Positions 24,662-33,102 are shown, numbered from the stretch's first letter. The stretch is DNA of 64,000 bases from Trinickia symbiotica (GCF_002934455.1 NZ_PTIR01000001.1:682001-746000); one strand, 5' to 3'. Notes: generated by a model not told the origin, from the letters alone. Numbers and translations are program-made.

Positions 24662-25411
24662 ATGATCGCTTTGCCACCCGGCGGACTCCGGAACATGAAG
24701 TGGCGCGAGGTCATGGATGCCGTGCGCAGACGCGTGTTCGCGGCTCGGCACAATCGCAAGGATTTCGGCGCCGCCGTCGTCATCGGCCAGGACCTCGAGC
24801 GAAAACGAATCACGTCCGAACTGCACGACGGACTGGGCCAGGCGCTGACGCTGATCAAGCTGACGATCGAGGACGCGCGCATCCGCCTTCGCGGAGGCCG
24901 CACGCTCGAAGCGCGCGAGCTGCTCGACGCCGCCGTCATCAGCATCTGCGAAGCGATCGGCGACGTACGCCAGATATGCAACGAGTTGAATCCCGTGCTG
25001 CTCGAGCGCCTCGGGCTCGTCGCTTCGCTCGCATCTCTTTGCGCGCGCGTCGATGAACGCGTCGAGACTCTCAGCGTCCGTTTCGATTGCGGCGTTCAGG
25101 ACGCGGAGGTTCCCGGCAACCTGCGGGCCGACGTTTTCCGCGTCGCCCAGGAGGCGCTCACCAACGCGCTGAGACACGGCTCGGCGAAGACGATCGACCT
25201 GGGCCTGCACCGCACCGAGCGTTGCCTCTCGCTGACGATCGAAGACGACGGCGTCGGCTTCGACACGCTCTGCCCGGCCACCGATCCCGACCTCGACGGC
25301 GGTCTCGGCCTGATCGGCATGAAGCATCGCGTCGAGGCGGCCGGCGGCACCTTCGTCGTTCACTCGAGCGTAACGGGCGGCACACTCGTCTCGGCAATCT
25401 GGAGCGTATGA
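24662..25411 (+). CDS. NarL/UhpB-type histidine kinase without sensor domain
   Basis: 249 residues from ATG 24662 preceded by GGAGG; an in-frame start at 24599 lacks such a site. It has a HisKA_3 dimerisation box, ERKRITSELHDGLGQALTLI with His55, followed by an HATPase domain: VAQEALTNALRHG (N box), IEDDGVGFD (G1) and GGLGLIGMKHRVEAAGG (G2). No membrane helix or PAS/HAMP domain is present, so it is a cytosolic transmitter that must receive its signal from elsewhere. The last 52 bp overlap, in antisense, the 3' end of the response regulator gene. Likely partner of that regulator; possible control of the divergent secretion/oxidase operon. Confidence 0.88.
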   Translation: MIALPPGGLRNMKWREVMDAVRRRVFAARHNRKDFGAAVVIGQDLERKRITSELHDGLGQALTLIKLTIEDARIRLRGGRTLEARELLDAAVISICEAIGDVRQICNELNPVLLERLGLVASLASLCARVDERVETLSVRFDCGVQDAEVPGNLRADVFRVAQEALTNALRHGSAKTIDLGLHRTERCLSLTIEDDGVGFDTLCPATDPDLDGGLGLIGMKHRVEAAGGTFVVHSSVTGGTLVSAIWSV

Positions 25412-26070
25412 GACATCGGCGCGATCAGGCCCATGTCGATGGCGGCAAGCACGAGCCCGGTCAGGTTGCAGATGTCGAGCTTGTGCATGAGATTCGCGCG
25501 GTATTTCTCGATCGTCTTCGGGCTGAGATTGAGATAGTGCCCCACCTGGCGGTTCGTGCGTCCCTCCGCCACGAGCTTCAGCACGCTGCGCTCGCGCGCG
25601 GTGAGAAGCTCCCACGCGCTTTTTGGCGCCGACGCGTCGCGGCCGGTCACGAACGACTGAACGAGGTTGCCGTAGACGTCGGCGCTCAAGTGGCGCTTGC
25701 CCTGCATCACGGCGCGCAGCGCCGCCACCAGTTCGTCGAAGGAAGCGTCCTTGAGCACATAACCGTCCACACCGACGCGCAATGCTTCGCGAACGTACTC
25801 CTGAGCCTTGTGCACCGTGAGCGCCACGATGCGAATCTGCGGCGAACGGCGCTTGATCGTCGCCACCGCATCGATGCCGTTCATGCCCGGCATCGCGAGA
25901 TCGGTAAGGACCACGTCCGGCGCCAAAGCGATGGCCTGCTGACAAGCCTCTTTGCCGTCCCGGGCCTCCCCGACCACCTCATACTCGCCGAGCGCGTTGA
26001 GCATCGAACGCAGCCCGCAGCGAAGCAAATGATGATCTTCCGCGATCAACAAGCGATGCTTTATGCTCAC
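25360..26070 (-). CDS. NarL-family response regulator, copy 1
   Basis: 236 residues: receiver domain (LLIAEDHH acidic pair, phospho-acceptor Asp57 in VVLTDLAMPGMNG, Thr in VALTVHKAQE, Lys in GYVLKDAS) and a LuxR/GerE helix-turn-helix (LTARERSVLKLVAEGRTNRQV, LNLSPKTIEKYRANLMHKL). Convergent with the kinase gene and overlapping it by 52 bp. The product is identical to that of the second copy at 35012-35722. Likely phosphorylated by the sensorless kinase. Target genes are not shown; the adjacent secretion/oxidase operon is the obvious candidate. Confidence 0.93.
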   Translation of the reverse strand: MSIKHRLLIAEDHHLLRCGLRSMLNALGEYEVVGEARDGKEACQQAIALAPDVVLTDLAMPGMNGIDAVATIKRRSPQIRIVALTVHKAQEYVREALRVGVDGYVLKDASFDELVAALRAVMQGKRHLSADVYGNLVQSFVTGRDASAPKSAWELLTARERSVLKLVAEGRTNRQVGHYLNLSPKTIEKYRANLMHKLDICNLTGLVLAAIDMGLIAPMSHTLQIAETSVPPVTLE

Positions 26071-26518
26071 GGCTCACCCCTTCCCATATCCCTGGCTCGT
26101 ACGCGCCGCCTCTGAGGCGTGCGCACCGTCTGCGCGCCACGGCCGGATAGCCGGCCGCTTCTCGATTTTTTCCGCGGTCGATGGGCGGCACTCGCGAGCC
26201 GGCTCATCCCCTGCGTGCAATGCGCGTCGTGATCGCAAATATCGCGCCACGCCCTGAGCGATGCGGCGCCAGCGAAGAAGCGCCATATTGAGAGCCCATG
26301 CTCGGCCGATAAACGTTTCAGGCGTGCAACGCCGGACGGTCGGCAGGCGAGTTCAACACGAAGGGACGCCCGCCCGCGCGGGCAAACCGCGGTGGCGGCG
26401 TCTCAAGAGTGAGAAAGACGATATGCGTGGTCGGCAAAGTGACCGGTAACTCCGCGGCGGCGGCTGCGTGTGCGCCGAACCCCGAGTTTCCGCAACGCCG
26501 ATCCGTGTTATGCGCGGC
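26071..26518. other. Noncoding part of the duplicated segment
   Basis: 448 bp upstream of the response regulator start, repeated almost unchanged at 35723-36170. It must contain the regulator promoter. I see no convincing coding sequence; open frames here are short and basic. Conservation between the copies reflects recent duplication rather than function. Confidence 0.5.
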
Positions 26519-26593
26519 TCATTGATCTTCGGGGCACTTGAGATTGCAGCCGTCCGGGTCGCCGAGCTCGCCCTTCTTGCGCAGCTCGGACCG
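26519..26593 (-). pseudogene. Truncated 3' end of small exported-protein gene
   Basis: Encodes only the last 24 residues and stop (…GELGDPDGCNLKCPEDQ) of the protein intact at 36171-36434. Homology stops at 26593, the outer limit of the direct repeat, so the gene was cut by the event that made the repeat. One residue differs (Glu for Asp after Lys-Gly). Confidence 0.85.
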
Positions 26594-27032
26594 AGCGCTC
26601 GATGATCGCCATCGATTCTTGGCAATCATGCGGTGATCGCGTGAACTACGCTGGAAACCGTCTCAAAATCGAGACATTCTGGGCAGGCGCCAGGTGTTAC
26701 GGATCGCAAACGCGAGCACGCTGGCCTTCGACTGTGATAGCGATTCCGCGCCCGCCGTGGAAAGCGTGGTCTATAGCTTTGAGGAAGCGCCTCAACCAAT
26801 GAACAAGCGATTTGACACGCCATCTCAATGTTGCAACAGATTTTTCAGGCGGCCCCAGCCGCTGCGAACATACCGACACATTCACGTCTCGCCAAACTGC
26901 CCTGCGGCCGCCCGCCGCAATGGGCATTATGTTTGCTAATCGTCTAGGCAACAACGTGAGACGATTTCCACTTCGATAGCAGAGCCAACGCACGGATTGT
27001 TCGATGTCATCCGGCCGCCGGGGAAGACCAAA
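26594..27032. other. Gap at the left end of the inserted region
   Basis: 439 bp of distinctly lower GC than the flanks, without a gene I can support. A minus-strand open frame across 26697-27068 has no recognisable features and no ribosome site. The composition shift at 26594 agrees with this being the left boundary of acquired DNA. Confidence 0.45.
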
Positions 27033-27365
27033 ATGAGCATACACGAGCAAGAGTGCGAATTGGCTCACATCGACAGGATGGTCAGTTATCTGGAAGCGCG
27101 AGGAGCCGATCTAAAAGGGCAACGCGGTTCAGTATTTACGCCCCGCTATTGGCGAGCGCGTGTCGAAGCTTTGTCGACTCCACTTGGGGCGTCCGATCGT
27201 GTTCTTGAGCTGGCGTCGCAACTTCTCGAACGATTGCGTAAGCTGGATGAAGCTATAACGAACTCCCACTTGGATCGAGATTACGGGGCCGAACAAGGTA
27301 AGCAAATTTCTATCATAAGCGACGAAGTTGTGAAAACTGATGGGCTTACGTGGAAGTCCGCATAA
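27033..27365 (+). CDS. Hypothetical protein
   Basis: 110 residues from ATG 27033 (MSIHEQECELAHIDRMVSYL). The protein is helical and charged, with heptad-like spacing in RVLELASQLLERLRKLDEAI, and has no signal peptide or membrane segment. I do not recognise it. It overlaps no other real gene except the region before the integrase remnant on the opposite strand. Its codon use is less GC-biased than the core genes, in keeping with a horizontally acquired region. Confidence 0.5.
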   Translation: MSIHEQECELAHIDRMVSYLEARGADLKGQRGSVFTPRYWRARVEALSTPLGASDRVLELASQLLERLRKLDEAITNSHLDRDYGAEQGKQISIISDEVVKTDGLTWKSA

Positions 27366-27370
27366 ACGGC

Positions 27371-28022
27371 CTACTGCTTGAAGTCCCGTGCGGCAAACGC
27401 TTGGCCCAACTGCCAGGCGCGCTAAACTTCGTCGCGGTGCAGATAGTCGTCGAGGTCGACGAATAGCGCCGATCGTCGCGCACCATGATCAGCTGGGCGC
27501 CCCGCCCGAGCGCGTGCGAGGCGTGCGTGTGCCGCGTCCAATGCGGGCTCGCCCGGCGCAGCTTCTCGGCCGTCCCCGGCCGCTCGTCCTGGAGCGAGTC
27601 GACCACCAGCACGAAGAATCGCCTCAGCGCGCGCCAGAGCCGGGCGCTCTCAACGCCTCCGCTGTCCTCTTCGAGGCTTGCGACAAGCGGCGTCGCCGGG
27701 TTCCGGCGCGCGGGCGTGACCGGCAGCCCCCGCTGCACGAGATACTGGTCGAGTGCGGTTCTTGCAAGCGGCAACGCCACCTTGCCGCACTTGCCAGCCT
27801 TGCCGAGCACCCGCAACCAGTGATCGCCTTGCTCGTCGCGGCGAATGTCGGCGAGCGTCGCACCAACCAGCTTGCTGCCGCGCAGACCCGTCGCATAGCC
27901 GAAGTCCAGCAGATACCGCAGGCGTTGCGCGGCCGGCACACGCTAGCCGTAGGACCATTCGAGGCCGTCGGCGGCGGTGTGGATCAGCACAGCCGCGGCG
28001 CATTGCCCATTACATCGCCGGC
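27371..28022 (-). pseudogene. Tyrosine recombinase (integrase) remnant
   Basis: C-terminal catalytic part of a phage-type integrase. The Arg region reads LDFGYATGLRGSKLVGATLADI and the second box reads SPHWTRHTHASHALGRGA. After VRDD the frame breaks: the expected continuation YLHRDEV is in another frame and then hits TAG before RA.QLGQAFAARDFKQ. Upstream, the codons before VPAAQRLRYLL also contain a TAG. So at least one frameshift and two stops inactivate it, and the N-terminal DNA-binding domain is missing. It marks the region as a former mobile element. Confidence 0.85.
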
Positions 28023-28303
28023 ATGACGGATCGATAGGCGCTCAAGGAATACCAACTCGGGGCTGTTTCGCGTCCATGCCCCAGCGATCGGCCCCCACAT
28101 CAGGAATCAACCTTGACCGCTTTTCACGCTGTCCTCTTGACAAGCGCCGCGCGCCCAGCGCGATTCCGATGGGTGCCGTCGCGGTCTGGACCACGATGCC
28201 GAAAGGCAACCGAAAACAAGGCGTTCTAATCTACGTCGCGCAGTTGAGCCGTTTCGATCCGTCTTGGTTCCCAAAGCCGGTCCCGCCTTTTAGCGAGGTC
28301 CCC

Positions 28304-28948
28304 ATGGTTCGGAAGACGCTTGGCAATTATCCGGTGCTTAAACGCGGGAGTGCTGCGGCCGCACTGGCACTCGCGTGCTCAACCACTCAAGCGGGCGGCG
28401 GCCCGCTCGGGATCGACCACGAGCTGGCATTCGATCAGGGAGGAATCTGGGGCCGGGGATACCAACTCAGCCTCGAGTACGGCGTCATTGCGACGGCGGT
28501 CGGCGGCGCGCTCTGGCTTGGCAACGACACCGAACTGGGCCATACGTTCTGGCAGACGATTGACGCAGGCGTCATTTCGTCCGCCGCTGCCGTGGGGCTG
28601 CAGTACGCGTTCGGCCGCGCCCGGCCAACGGCCGGCAAGGGCCCCAATCAATGGTTTACCAGCGGCGGACACAGCTTTCCGAGCGGTGAAGTCACCCTGC
28701 AGGCAGCCTTCGTCACACCCGTCATCGTCAACTACGGTAGCCGCGATCCATGGGTCTGGGCACTCGAATTGTTGCCGGCCTACGATGCGGTTGCTCGCGT
28801 GAAAAGTCAAGCGCACTGGCAAACCGATGTACTGGCGGGCTGGGCGCTCGGATCCGCAGTGGGCTACTGGGCCACGCGGTGGAAAACGCCTCTATTTGTA
28901 CAGATTCTCCCGCATGGGTTTACCGTGGGCTTCTCGAAGCGCTTTTAG
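28304..28948 (+). CDS. PAP2-family phosphatase, exported
   Basis: 214 residues from ATG 28304. Signal peptide with cleavage near TTQAGG. The three PAP2 motifs are visible: GRARPTAGKGP, the HSFPSGEV loop, and ARVKSQAHWQTD. The second motif has Glu where PSGH is usual; I recall related proteins with the same SFPSGE variant, but the change removes the general acid His, so activity is uncertain. Hydrophobic helices (VISSAAAVGLQYAF, LAGWALGSAVGYWA) suggest membrane association. Expected substrate class: lipid phosphates or pyrophosphates at the periplasmic face. The next gene on the other strand, uppP, acts on the same type of substrate. Confidence 0.8.
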   Translation: MVRKTLGNYPVLKRGSAAAALALACSTTQAGGGPLGIDHELAFDQGGIWGRGYQLSLEYGVIATAVGGALWLGNDTELGHTFWQTIDAGVISSAAAVGLQYAFGRARPTAGKGPNQWFTSGGHSFPSGEVTLQAAFVTPVIVNYGSRDPWVWALELLPAYDAVARVKSQAHWQTDVLAGWALGSAVGYWATRWKTPLFVQILPHGFTVGFSKRF

Positions 28949-29371
28949 TTGGACGCGCCCGGTGTGGGTTCGTGCCCCGCGCGCGGAGGCGCGCCCCCGC
29001 GGCAGCCCCGGTCGTAACGCTGCCACAAGAAGCGGATCGAGCGCCTGTTGCATCGTTTGCTGAGGCTCCTTCGGTGCATCGCGTCCGTTGCCGCCACTTA
29101 GTTGGATGCCGGCGCTCGCCGTCGCTGAGTGGGCGCACGGCGAGGCCAAGGTGATCGCCTCTGCAGGACTATTCGAGCGGCGCCTGGCGTTTGAAATGCT
29201 TGTCGTCTGGTTGCTTATCTGCTCATCTTGCGTGACGACATGCGCGGCATTGTTTCAGTCCAGCTCAGGTAAATCGCTCCAAGGAGTCATCGTTCGGTTG
29301 GCGCCAAACCTGGCGATACGTCCATGTAGAGTCGCTTGCCTACTGAAGTGCCATGACGAAGATCGGCACCG
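28949..29371. other. Gap between PAP2 phosphatase and uppP, convergent
   Basis: 423 bp between two convergent genes. I see neither a gene nor a clear terminator with a T-run. A GC-rich stretch near 28970-29010 can form short stems only. Confidence 0.4.
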
Positions 29372-30202
29372 TCAGGCTGGCTGCCCGTGCGTCATCAACC
29401 AGGCGAGACAAAGCGCGCCCGCGACGATGCAATAGACGCCGAACGTCGCGAGGCGTCCGCGCCCCTCGAAATACCGCATCAGAAAACGCACACTCAGATA
29501 GGCCGCAATCGCCGTTAGCACGCCGCCCAGCAGCGCATCGCCAAGTTGCTCCGGTGCCTTGAACAGCTTGGGCAACTCGAGCACGCCCGCGGCAAAGATG
29601 ATCGGGGTGCCAAGCAGGAACGCGAATTCGGCCGCGCGTTCAGCCGTGAGGCCCGCCGCGTTGCCGGCAATCATCGTCAGCCCGCTGCGCGAAAATCCGG
29701 GCACGAGCGCGCCGATCTGCGCCAGTCCGACGAGAAACGCCTGCCGAAAACTCAGTTTTTCCGGCGGCTGGTGTGCGCGCGCCCGCTGGATGCGATCGCC
29801 GACCCACAATAACACGCCGTTCAGAATCAGTGCCATGGCGACGATGCGCAAATCGTGAAAGACCTGCTCAAGCCGCCTTTCGAGTAAGAGACCCACGAGC
29901 CCGGCCGGAATCGTGCCGATGATGAGCGCCCACATCATGTGGCCGTCGTCGCTGCGCTGGCCGGAGAGCGTGCCGAACCACCCCTTCACGAGTTCGATCC
30001 AGCGCTGCCTGAAATACCAGAGCAGCGCGAGTGCGGTACCGAGATGCAGCGCGACGAGAAACGGAATCAACTGCGGCGCGTGCTGGTCGACGTGCATGCC
30101 GACGAGCGCGGGCGCGAGCAGCGTATGGCCGAGGCTGCTCACGGGAAACAGTTCCGTGACCCCTTGCAGCACGCTCAGGAAAATCAGGAACCCAAGACTC
30201 AC
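29372..30202 (-). CDS. uppP: Undecaprenyl-diphosphatase UppP (BacA)
   Basis: 276 residues from a GTG start with AAGGAG 6 nt upstream; in-frame codons further upstream are basic and not family-like. Recycles undecaprenyl pyrophosphate to the monophosphate at the membrane for cell-wall and surface polysaccharide synthesis. Signatures: [19 protein letters not shown] (Glu-rich loop plus PVSS), [18 protein letters not shown], and [10 protein letters not shown]. Multiple membrane helices. It lies in the acquired region, so the cell may have another copy elsewhere. The start overlaps the stop of a small upstream frame (GTGA), suggesting coupling. Confidence 0.93.
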   Translation of the reverse strand: MSLGFLIFLSVLQGVTELFPVSSLGHTLLAPALVGMHVDQHAPQLIPFLVALHLGTALALLWYFRQRWIELVKGWFGTLSGQRSDDGHMMWALIIGTIPAGLVGLLLERRLEQVFHDLRIVAMALILNGVLLWVGDRIQRARAHQPPEKLSFRQAFLVGLAQIGALVPGFSRSGLTMIAGNAAGLTAERAAEFAFLLGTPIIFAAGVLELPKLFKAPEQLGDALLGGVLTAIAAYLSVRFLMRYFEGRGRLATFGVYCIVAGALCLAWLMTHGQPA

Positions 30203-30444
30203 GCGTTGCTCCTTGCCGCCCAAAGGGCAGACGCCGTCTTGGTGTTGCCCTCGAAAACGGTCATTGCGGCGCCGCCGGAACAGCAAGCCGGCGGGGCCGC
30301 ATGTAGCGGCTCCGCATCGGACCCGTTACTTCGTTTTATCTGGTCGTGCGTCGCGCCAGTGCCGATGCAGGCGGAAAGAACTTGCGATGCGACGATGCGG
30401 GCTAATGCGGCCTGGAAAAGCCTGTCTTTCAACGAACTCGTCAT
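30199..30444 (-). CDS. Possible small protein coupled to uppP
   Basis: 81 residues from ATG 30444, preceded by GGGAGG 4 nt upstream, ending in a GTGA overlap with uppP. The N-terminus ([18 protein letters not shown]) is followed by VLSAC, a weak lipobox. The rest is Ala/Cys/Gly-rich. No family recognised. The good ribosome site and coupling favour a real gene; the low-complexity sequence argues against. Confidence 0.4.
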   Translation of the reverse strand: MTSSLKDRLFQAALARIVASQVLSACIGTGATHDQIKRSNGSDAEPLHAAPPACCSGGAAMTVFEGNTKTASALWAARSNA

Positions 30445-30573
30445 GGAGCCTCCCAGAACCATCGACAACCACCAAAGCAAAGCATAGTCCCCCATCGAAT
30501 CGTAGGGGTGAAGCCCTCTCAACATGCCTTGGATGCCCCATGTTGATGCCCCGACATGCAACAGAATTGCAAT

Positions 30574-30656
30574 GATACCGCGATCACCGCTCCCCGGAAC
30601 GCGGTATCTTGGCTCTCCTGTCCCCCATCATGCAGGGTTTCGGGAGAGCCTTTTTT
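30574..30656 (+). ncRNA. Candidate small RNA or leader ending in a rho-independent terminator
   Basis: Two consecutive hairpins on the plus strand. The first is a perfect 9-bp inverted repeat, GATACCGCG at 30574-30582 and CGCGGTATC at 30600-30608. The second pairs GGCTCTCCTG (30611-30620) with CGGGAGAGCC (30641-30650), one wobble, followed at once by TTTTTT. No plus-strand gene lies upstream that it could terminate (uppP and its small partner run the other way), so a short independent transcript is the simplest reading. An attenuator for the exported DUF5329 gene 180 bp downstream is the alternative. Confidence 0.5.
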
Positions 30657-30835
30657 CGCTCACGCGTGGCTAGTTGGTGGCGTAGCGACAACGGCGAGTT
30701 TGATCGCCGTGTCGCGTCGAGAAATAAGCGCAGCAGCCCGCGGTGAAATTTCCGAGCATGGTTTTCGCTGTGCTGTCTGTCGTTGTGGGACCGGACGACA
30801 TTTTCTAGGATCCAGAAAGAAAGAGACTCTCGCTC

Positions 30836-31279
30836 ATGAGCGCATTCGCATGGAGCACAGCTGTGTCGCAACTCATTCGCATGGGGCTGGTTGTCCTGGC
30901 TGTCGGCATGACGATGACCGCGCAGCCGGGCGAGACTCAGCCCGTTGTGCAGGCGGAAATTATGTCCTTGCTAAACCGCGTTGAAACATCGCACTGCAGG
31001 TTCAATCGCAACGGCGCGTGGTATTCGGGGAAGGAAGCGAAGGCGCACTTGCTCACCAAGCTCCACTACCTTGAAAACCGCACTACCCTGACGAGCACCG
31101 AACAGTTCATTGGACTTGCCGCGAGCAAAAGCAGCATCAGCGGCAAGCCCTACTTGGTCCAGTGCGGCGACGCGCCATCCCTCCCGAGCGCAACGTGGCT
31201 GACGACGCAATTGCAATCGCTGCGCGCGGCTCCCGCAAGCAGTCCGAATACGTCGTCTAGGCCGGCAGCACCCCCGTGA
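30836..31279 (+). CDS. DUF5329-family exported protein
   Basis: 147 residues with a hydrophobic N-terminal segment (MGLVVLAVGMTMTAQP). The core matches what I know of DUF5329: QAEIMSLLNRVETSHCRFNRNG, WYSGKEAKAHLLTKLHYLE, FIGLAASKSSISGKPYLVQCG. Two cysteines (in SHCRF and VQCG) could form a disulfide in the periplasm. The C-terminal 30 residues are Ser/Pro-rich. Function of the family is unknown. Lies downstream of the candidate small RNA and terminator. Confidence 0.75.
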   Translation: MSAFAWSTAVSQLIRMGLVVLAVGMTMTAQPGETQPVVQAEIMSLLNRVETSHCRFNRNGAWYSGKEAKAHLLTKLHYLENRTTLTSTEQFIGLAASKSSISGKPYLVQCGDAPSLPSATWLTTQLQSLRAAPASSPNTSSRPAAPP

Positions 31280-31623
31280 AATGACTGGCCGTGCCCAGCG
31301 CAACAAGATTCCAGCAGATAGGAACGCGTCGCGCGGGAAAACTGCATGCTGCGTTTGACGTGGCCGAAGCTGGAATCATGACCACGGTTATCGGGCTGCG
31401 CGGCTAGGCTCCCCTCGGCCACCATCCGCGCAGCCCGCCAACGTCATCGGCGAGCGCGCTAAGGGACCGGCGCGCGGCGAGGGCGCCGACGTTCGTTCTT
31501 GCGAGTAACAATCGATCGAGAAGTCGCGACGCCAGCGTGGGAACGCAATCAGGTGTCGGTTGACAGGCAACGCTGGAAAGCGCCGATCGCTTTGAGCTGG
31601 CCGCTTTGCTTGACCGTGTCGAC

Positions 31624-31658
31624 AAAAAATGCCGCTCTTGCCGGGGGACAAGAGCGGC
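31624..31658 (-). terminator. Rho-independent terminator, minus strand
   Basis: Perfect 10-bp stem, GCCGCTCTTG (31631-31640) and CAAGAGCGGC (31649-31658), loop of 8. Read on the minus strand it is followed by A and six T. No minus-strand gene is evident upstream of it (31660-32500), so its transcript is unidentified. Confidence 0.7.
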
Positions 31659-31910
31659 GAGGCCCCCTGAACGTAGGACAGGGGTGAGTGAACCTATCCT
31701 ATCCGGATTTGCCCTTTCGAGATCGTGGGTGGCGCCACATAACGTTAGGCGCCGTCATCGAGGGCAACCCATCAGCGAGCACGGCAAGTAGGTCGACCCC
31801 GCCAATTGCCCGGCTTCGAGAGCCGATCGCAGTTTTTGCTCGGCGTCTCATTCCTGATTCCGCCTTGGCATGGGCAGCGCAAGACGATCGCCGCAGTGAC
31901 GTCACGTCCC

Positions 31911-31970
31911 GCGTATCGCGTATCGCGTATCGCGTATCGCGTATCGCGTATCGCGTATCGCGTATCGCGT
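31911..31970 (+). repeat. Tandem 7-bp repeat, about 8.6 copies
   Basis: Perfect head-to-tail copies of GCGTATC over 60 bp. The 7-bp unit is not a multiple of three, so copy-number change would shift any frame that crosses it. It is likely to vary between strains by replication slippage. Confidence 0.97.
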
Positions 31971-32508
31971 TCATGACGCTGGCTAGCACTAACCCGCCCA
32001 CAGCGCAGAAACGAGCGTGCCGCCGCGTACATCGGAGGGAGCTCTACCAGCCATGGCGGGAAGCCATCCGTACGAGCGCTCGCCTGAATACGCCGCAGGG
32101 GAACGAGCGGGCTGAAGTTCCGTATCCATTGCCCGTGGGCGAAAAGGCAATCGCGATTCCCAGCATGTCGCTCGTTCGGACTGGACGAAAGCGAGCCACC
32201 GCACGATGTATCGGCCGAACGCACTTTCACGGAACCTATGATTGGTTTGTAGCCGAACATACCCCGTGTCGGCGCCGACCGTACATTATGCCCACTCAGA
32301 GGACAGACGAATCACATTGCGGATGAAGACGGGGCTGCAAGCTCCTCATCGGTAGCGAATACCGTATTGCTGGTGGCTGAGCAAAAGACGACTGCAAAGC
32401 TACCAACATATGCCGTGACTGCGATTCGCAAGGACAAAAAGCGCTACGGGGCAAGAGGGGGGGCTGCCTCGGAGATCCATATCGCCCCTCTTTACTTAGG
32501 AGTCCAAA

Positions 32509-33102
32509 ATGAAACAGAAAATGGTACTGGCGGTTGCGGTATTCGTCCTTTCAACGACTGCGTTCGCAGGCGGCCCGGCGCCGGGCATGAATAGTTCAAT
32601 AGCGGCTAACGCCAACGGCGGGGTAAGTGGTGCGCTCGGTATCGGCGGCTTTGCCGTGAGCAACGATACAACCTCCACCGTCAACGGCAACTACAGCGCC
32701 TCGATGTACGGTCCGGGACAAAGCGCCGGTTCGTTCACAGCCGGCAATCAGAGCTTCGCGAACACCGCGGTGACGTTCGGTACCAACGCGGGCTTCACCA
32801 ACACGCACTCCATCACCAACACTAACTCTGGCAACGGGAACAATGGGGTAACGAGCACGTACGGCCAAAACAACTTCACGAATACCGGTTTCTCGATTTC
32901 GAGCAACACGGGTTCAGAAGATTTCGGCACGAGCACGTTCAGCGCCAAGGGGGCGGGAGACTCCGATCAGAGCGGATGGGCGGACGCCACGGGGAGCTCG
33001 ACAGCAAATGCAGATGGCTTTGTCGGCGTGGCGGGTGCAGGCTTTGGCAGCTTTGGCTCATTCGAAGGATCTATGTCGAAGACGGGCTTCAACCGCTGGT
33101 AA
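32509..33102 (+). CDS. Low-complexity exported protein, Gly/Asn/Ser/Thr-rich
   Basis: 197 residues with AGGAG 7 nt before the ATG and a clear signal peptide (MVLAVAVFVLSTTAFAG). The mature protein is almost free of charged residues in its first 130 positions and rich in Gly, Asn, Ser, Thr and Phe, with loosely repeated strands (TNTHSITNTNSGNGNNG, FTNTGFSISSNTGSEDFG). That composition is seen in adhesins and functional amyloids but no known family is recognised. It is followed after 85 bp by another exported low-complexity protein, and the two probably form a unit. Confidence 0.75.
   Translation: MKQKMVLAVAVFVLSTTAFAGGPAPGMNSSIAANANGGVSGALGIGGFAVSNDTTSTVNGNYSASMYGPGQSAGSFTAGNQSFANTAVTFGTNAGFTNTHSITNTNSGNGNNGVTSTYGQNNFTNTGFSISSNTGSEDFGTSTFSAKGAGDSDQSGWADATGSSTANADGFVGVAGAGFGSFGSFEGSMSKTGFNRW

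Larger units (their letters stand above)
25203..26593 (+). repeat. Long direct repeat, copy 1 (1391 bp)
   Basis: Matches 34855-36245 at a constant offset of 9652 bp without gaps. It covers the last third of the kinase gene, the whole response regulator gene, the noncoding stretch beyond it and the last 25 codons of a small exported-protein gene. In this copy the kinase end is intact and the small gene is cut at 26593. I counted nine differences in the regulator coding sequence, with more differences close to the left boundary. Confidence 0.95.
31280..32508. other. Large gap with hairpin and heptamer repeat, no supported gene
   Basis: 1229 bp in which I cannot support a protein gene on either strand. 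It contains a terminator-like hairpin on the minus strand (31624-31658) and a 7-bp tandem repeat (31911-31970). Several open frames cross the repeat on both strands but consist of repeat-derived residues. The last 150 bp should hold the promoter of the exported protein gene at 32509, which has AGGAG upstream. Confidence 0.5.

Noticed and set aside
26697-27068. 123-codon minus-strand frame in the low-GC gap
   Set aside because: No ribosome site, no motif, overlaps the better-supported plus-strand gene at 27033.
31740-31752. GTTAGGC, resembling an integron attC core site
   Set aside because: No matching RYYYAAC partner at attC distance and no integron integrase nearby.
31911-31970. Heptamer run considered as a CRISPR or plasmid iteron array
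   Set aside because: Units are 7 bp and contiguous, there is no spacer, no rep gene and no cas gene.
31699-32001. Minus-strand frame containing a repeated heptapeptide RDTRYAI
   Set aside because: The repeat follows mechanically from the 7-bp DNA repeat; no ribosome site or homologous flank, so not taken as a gene.
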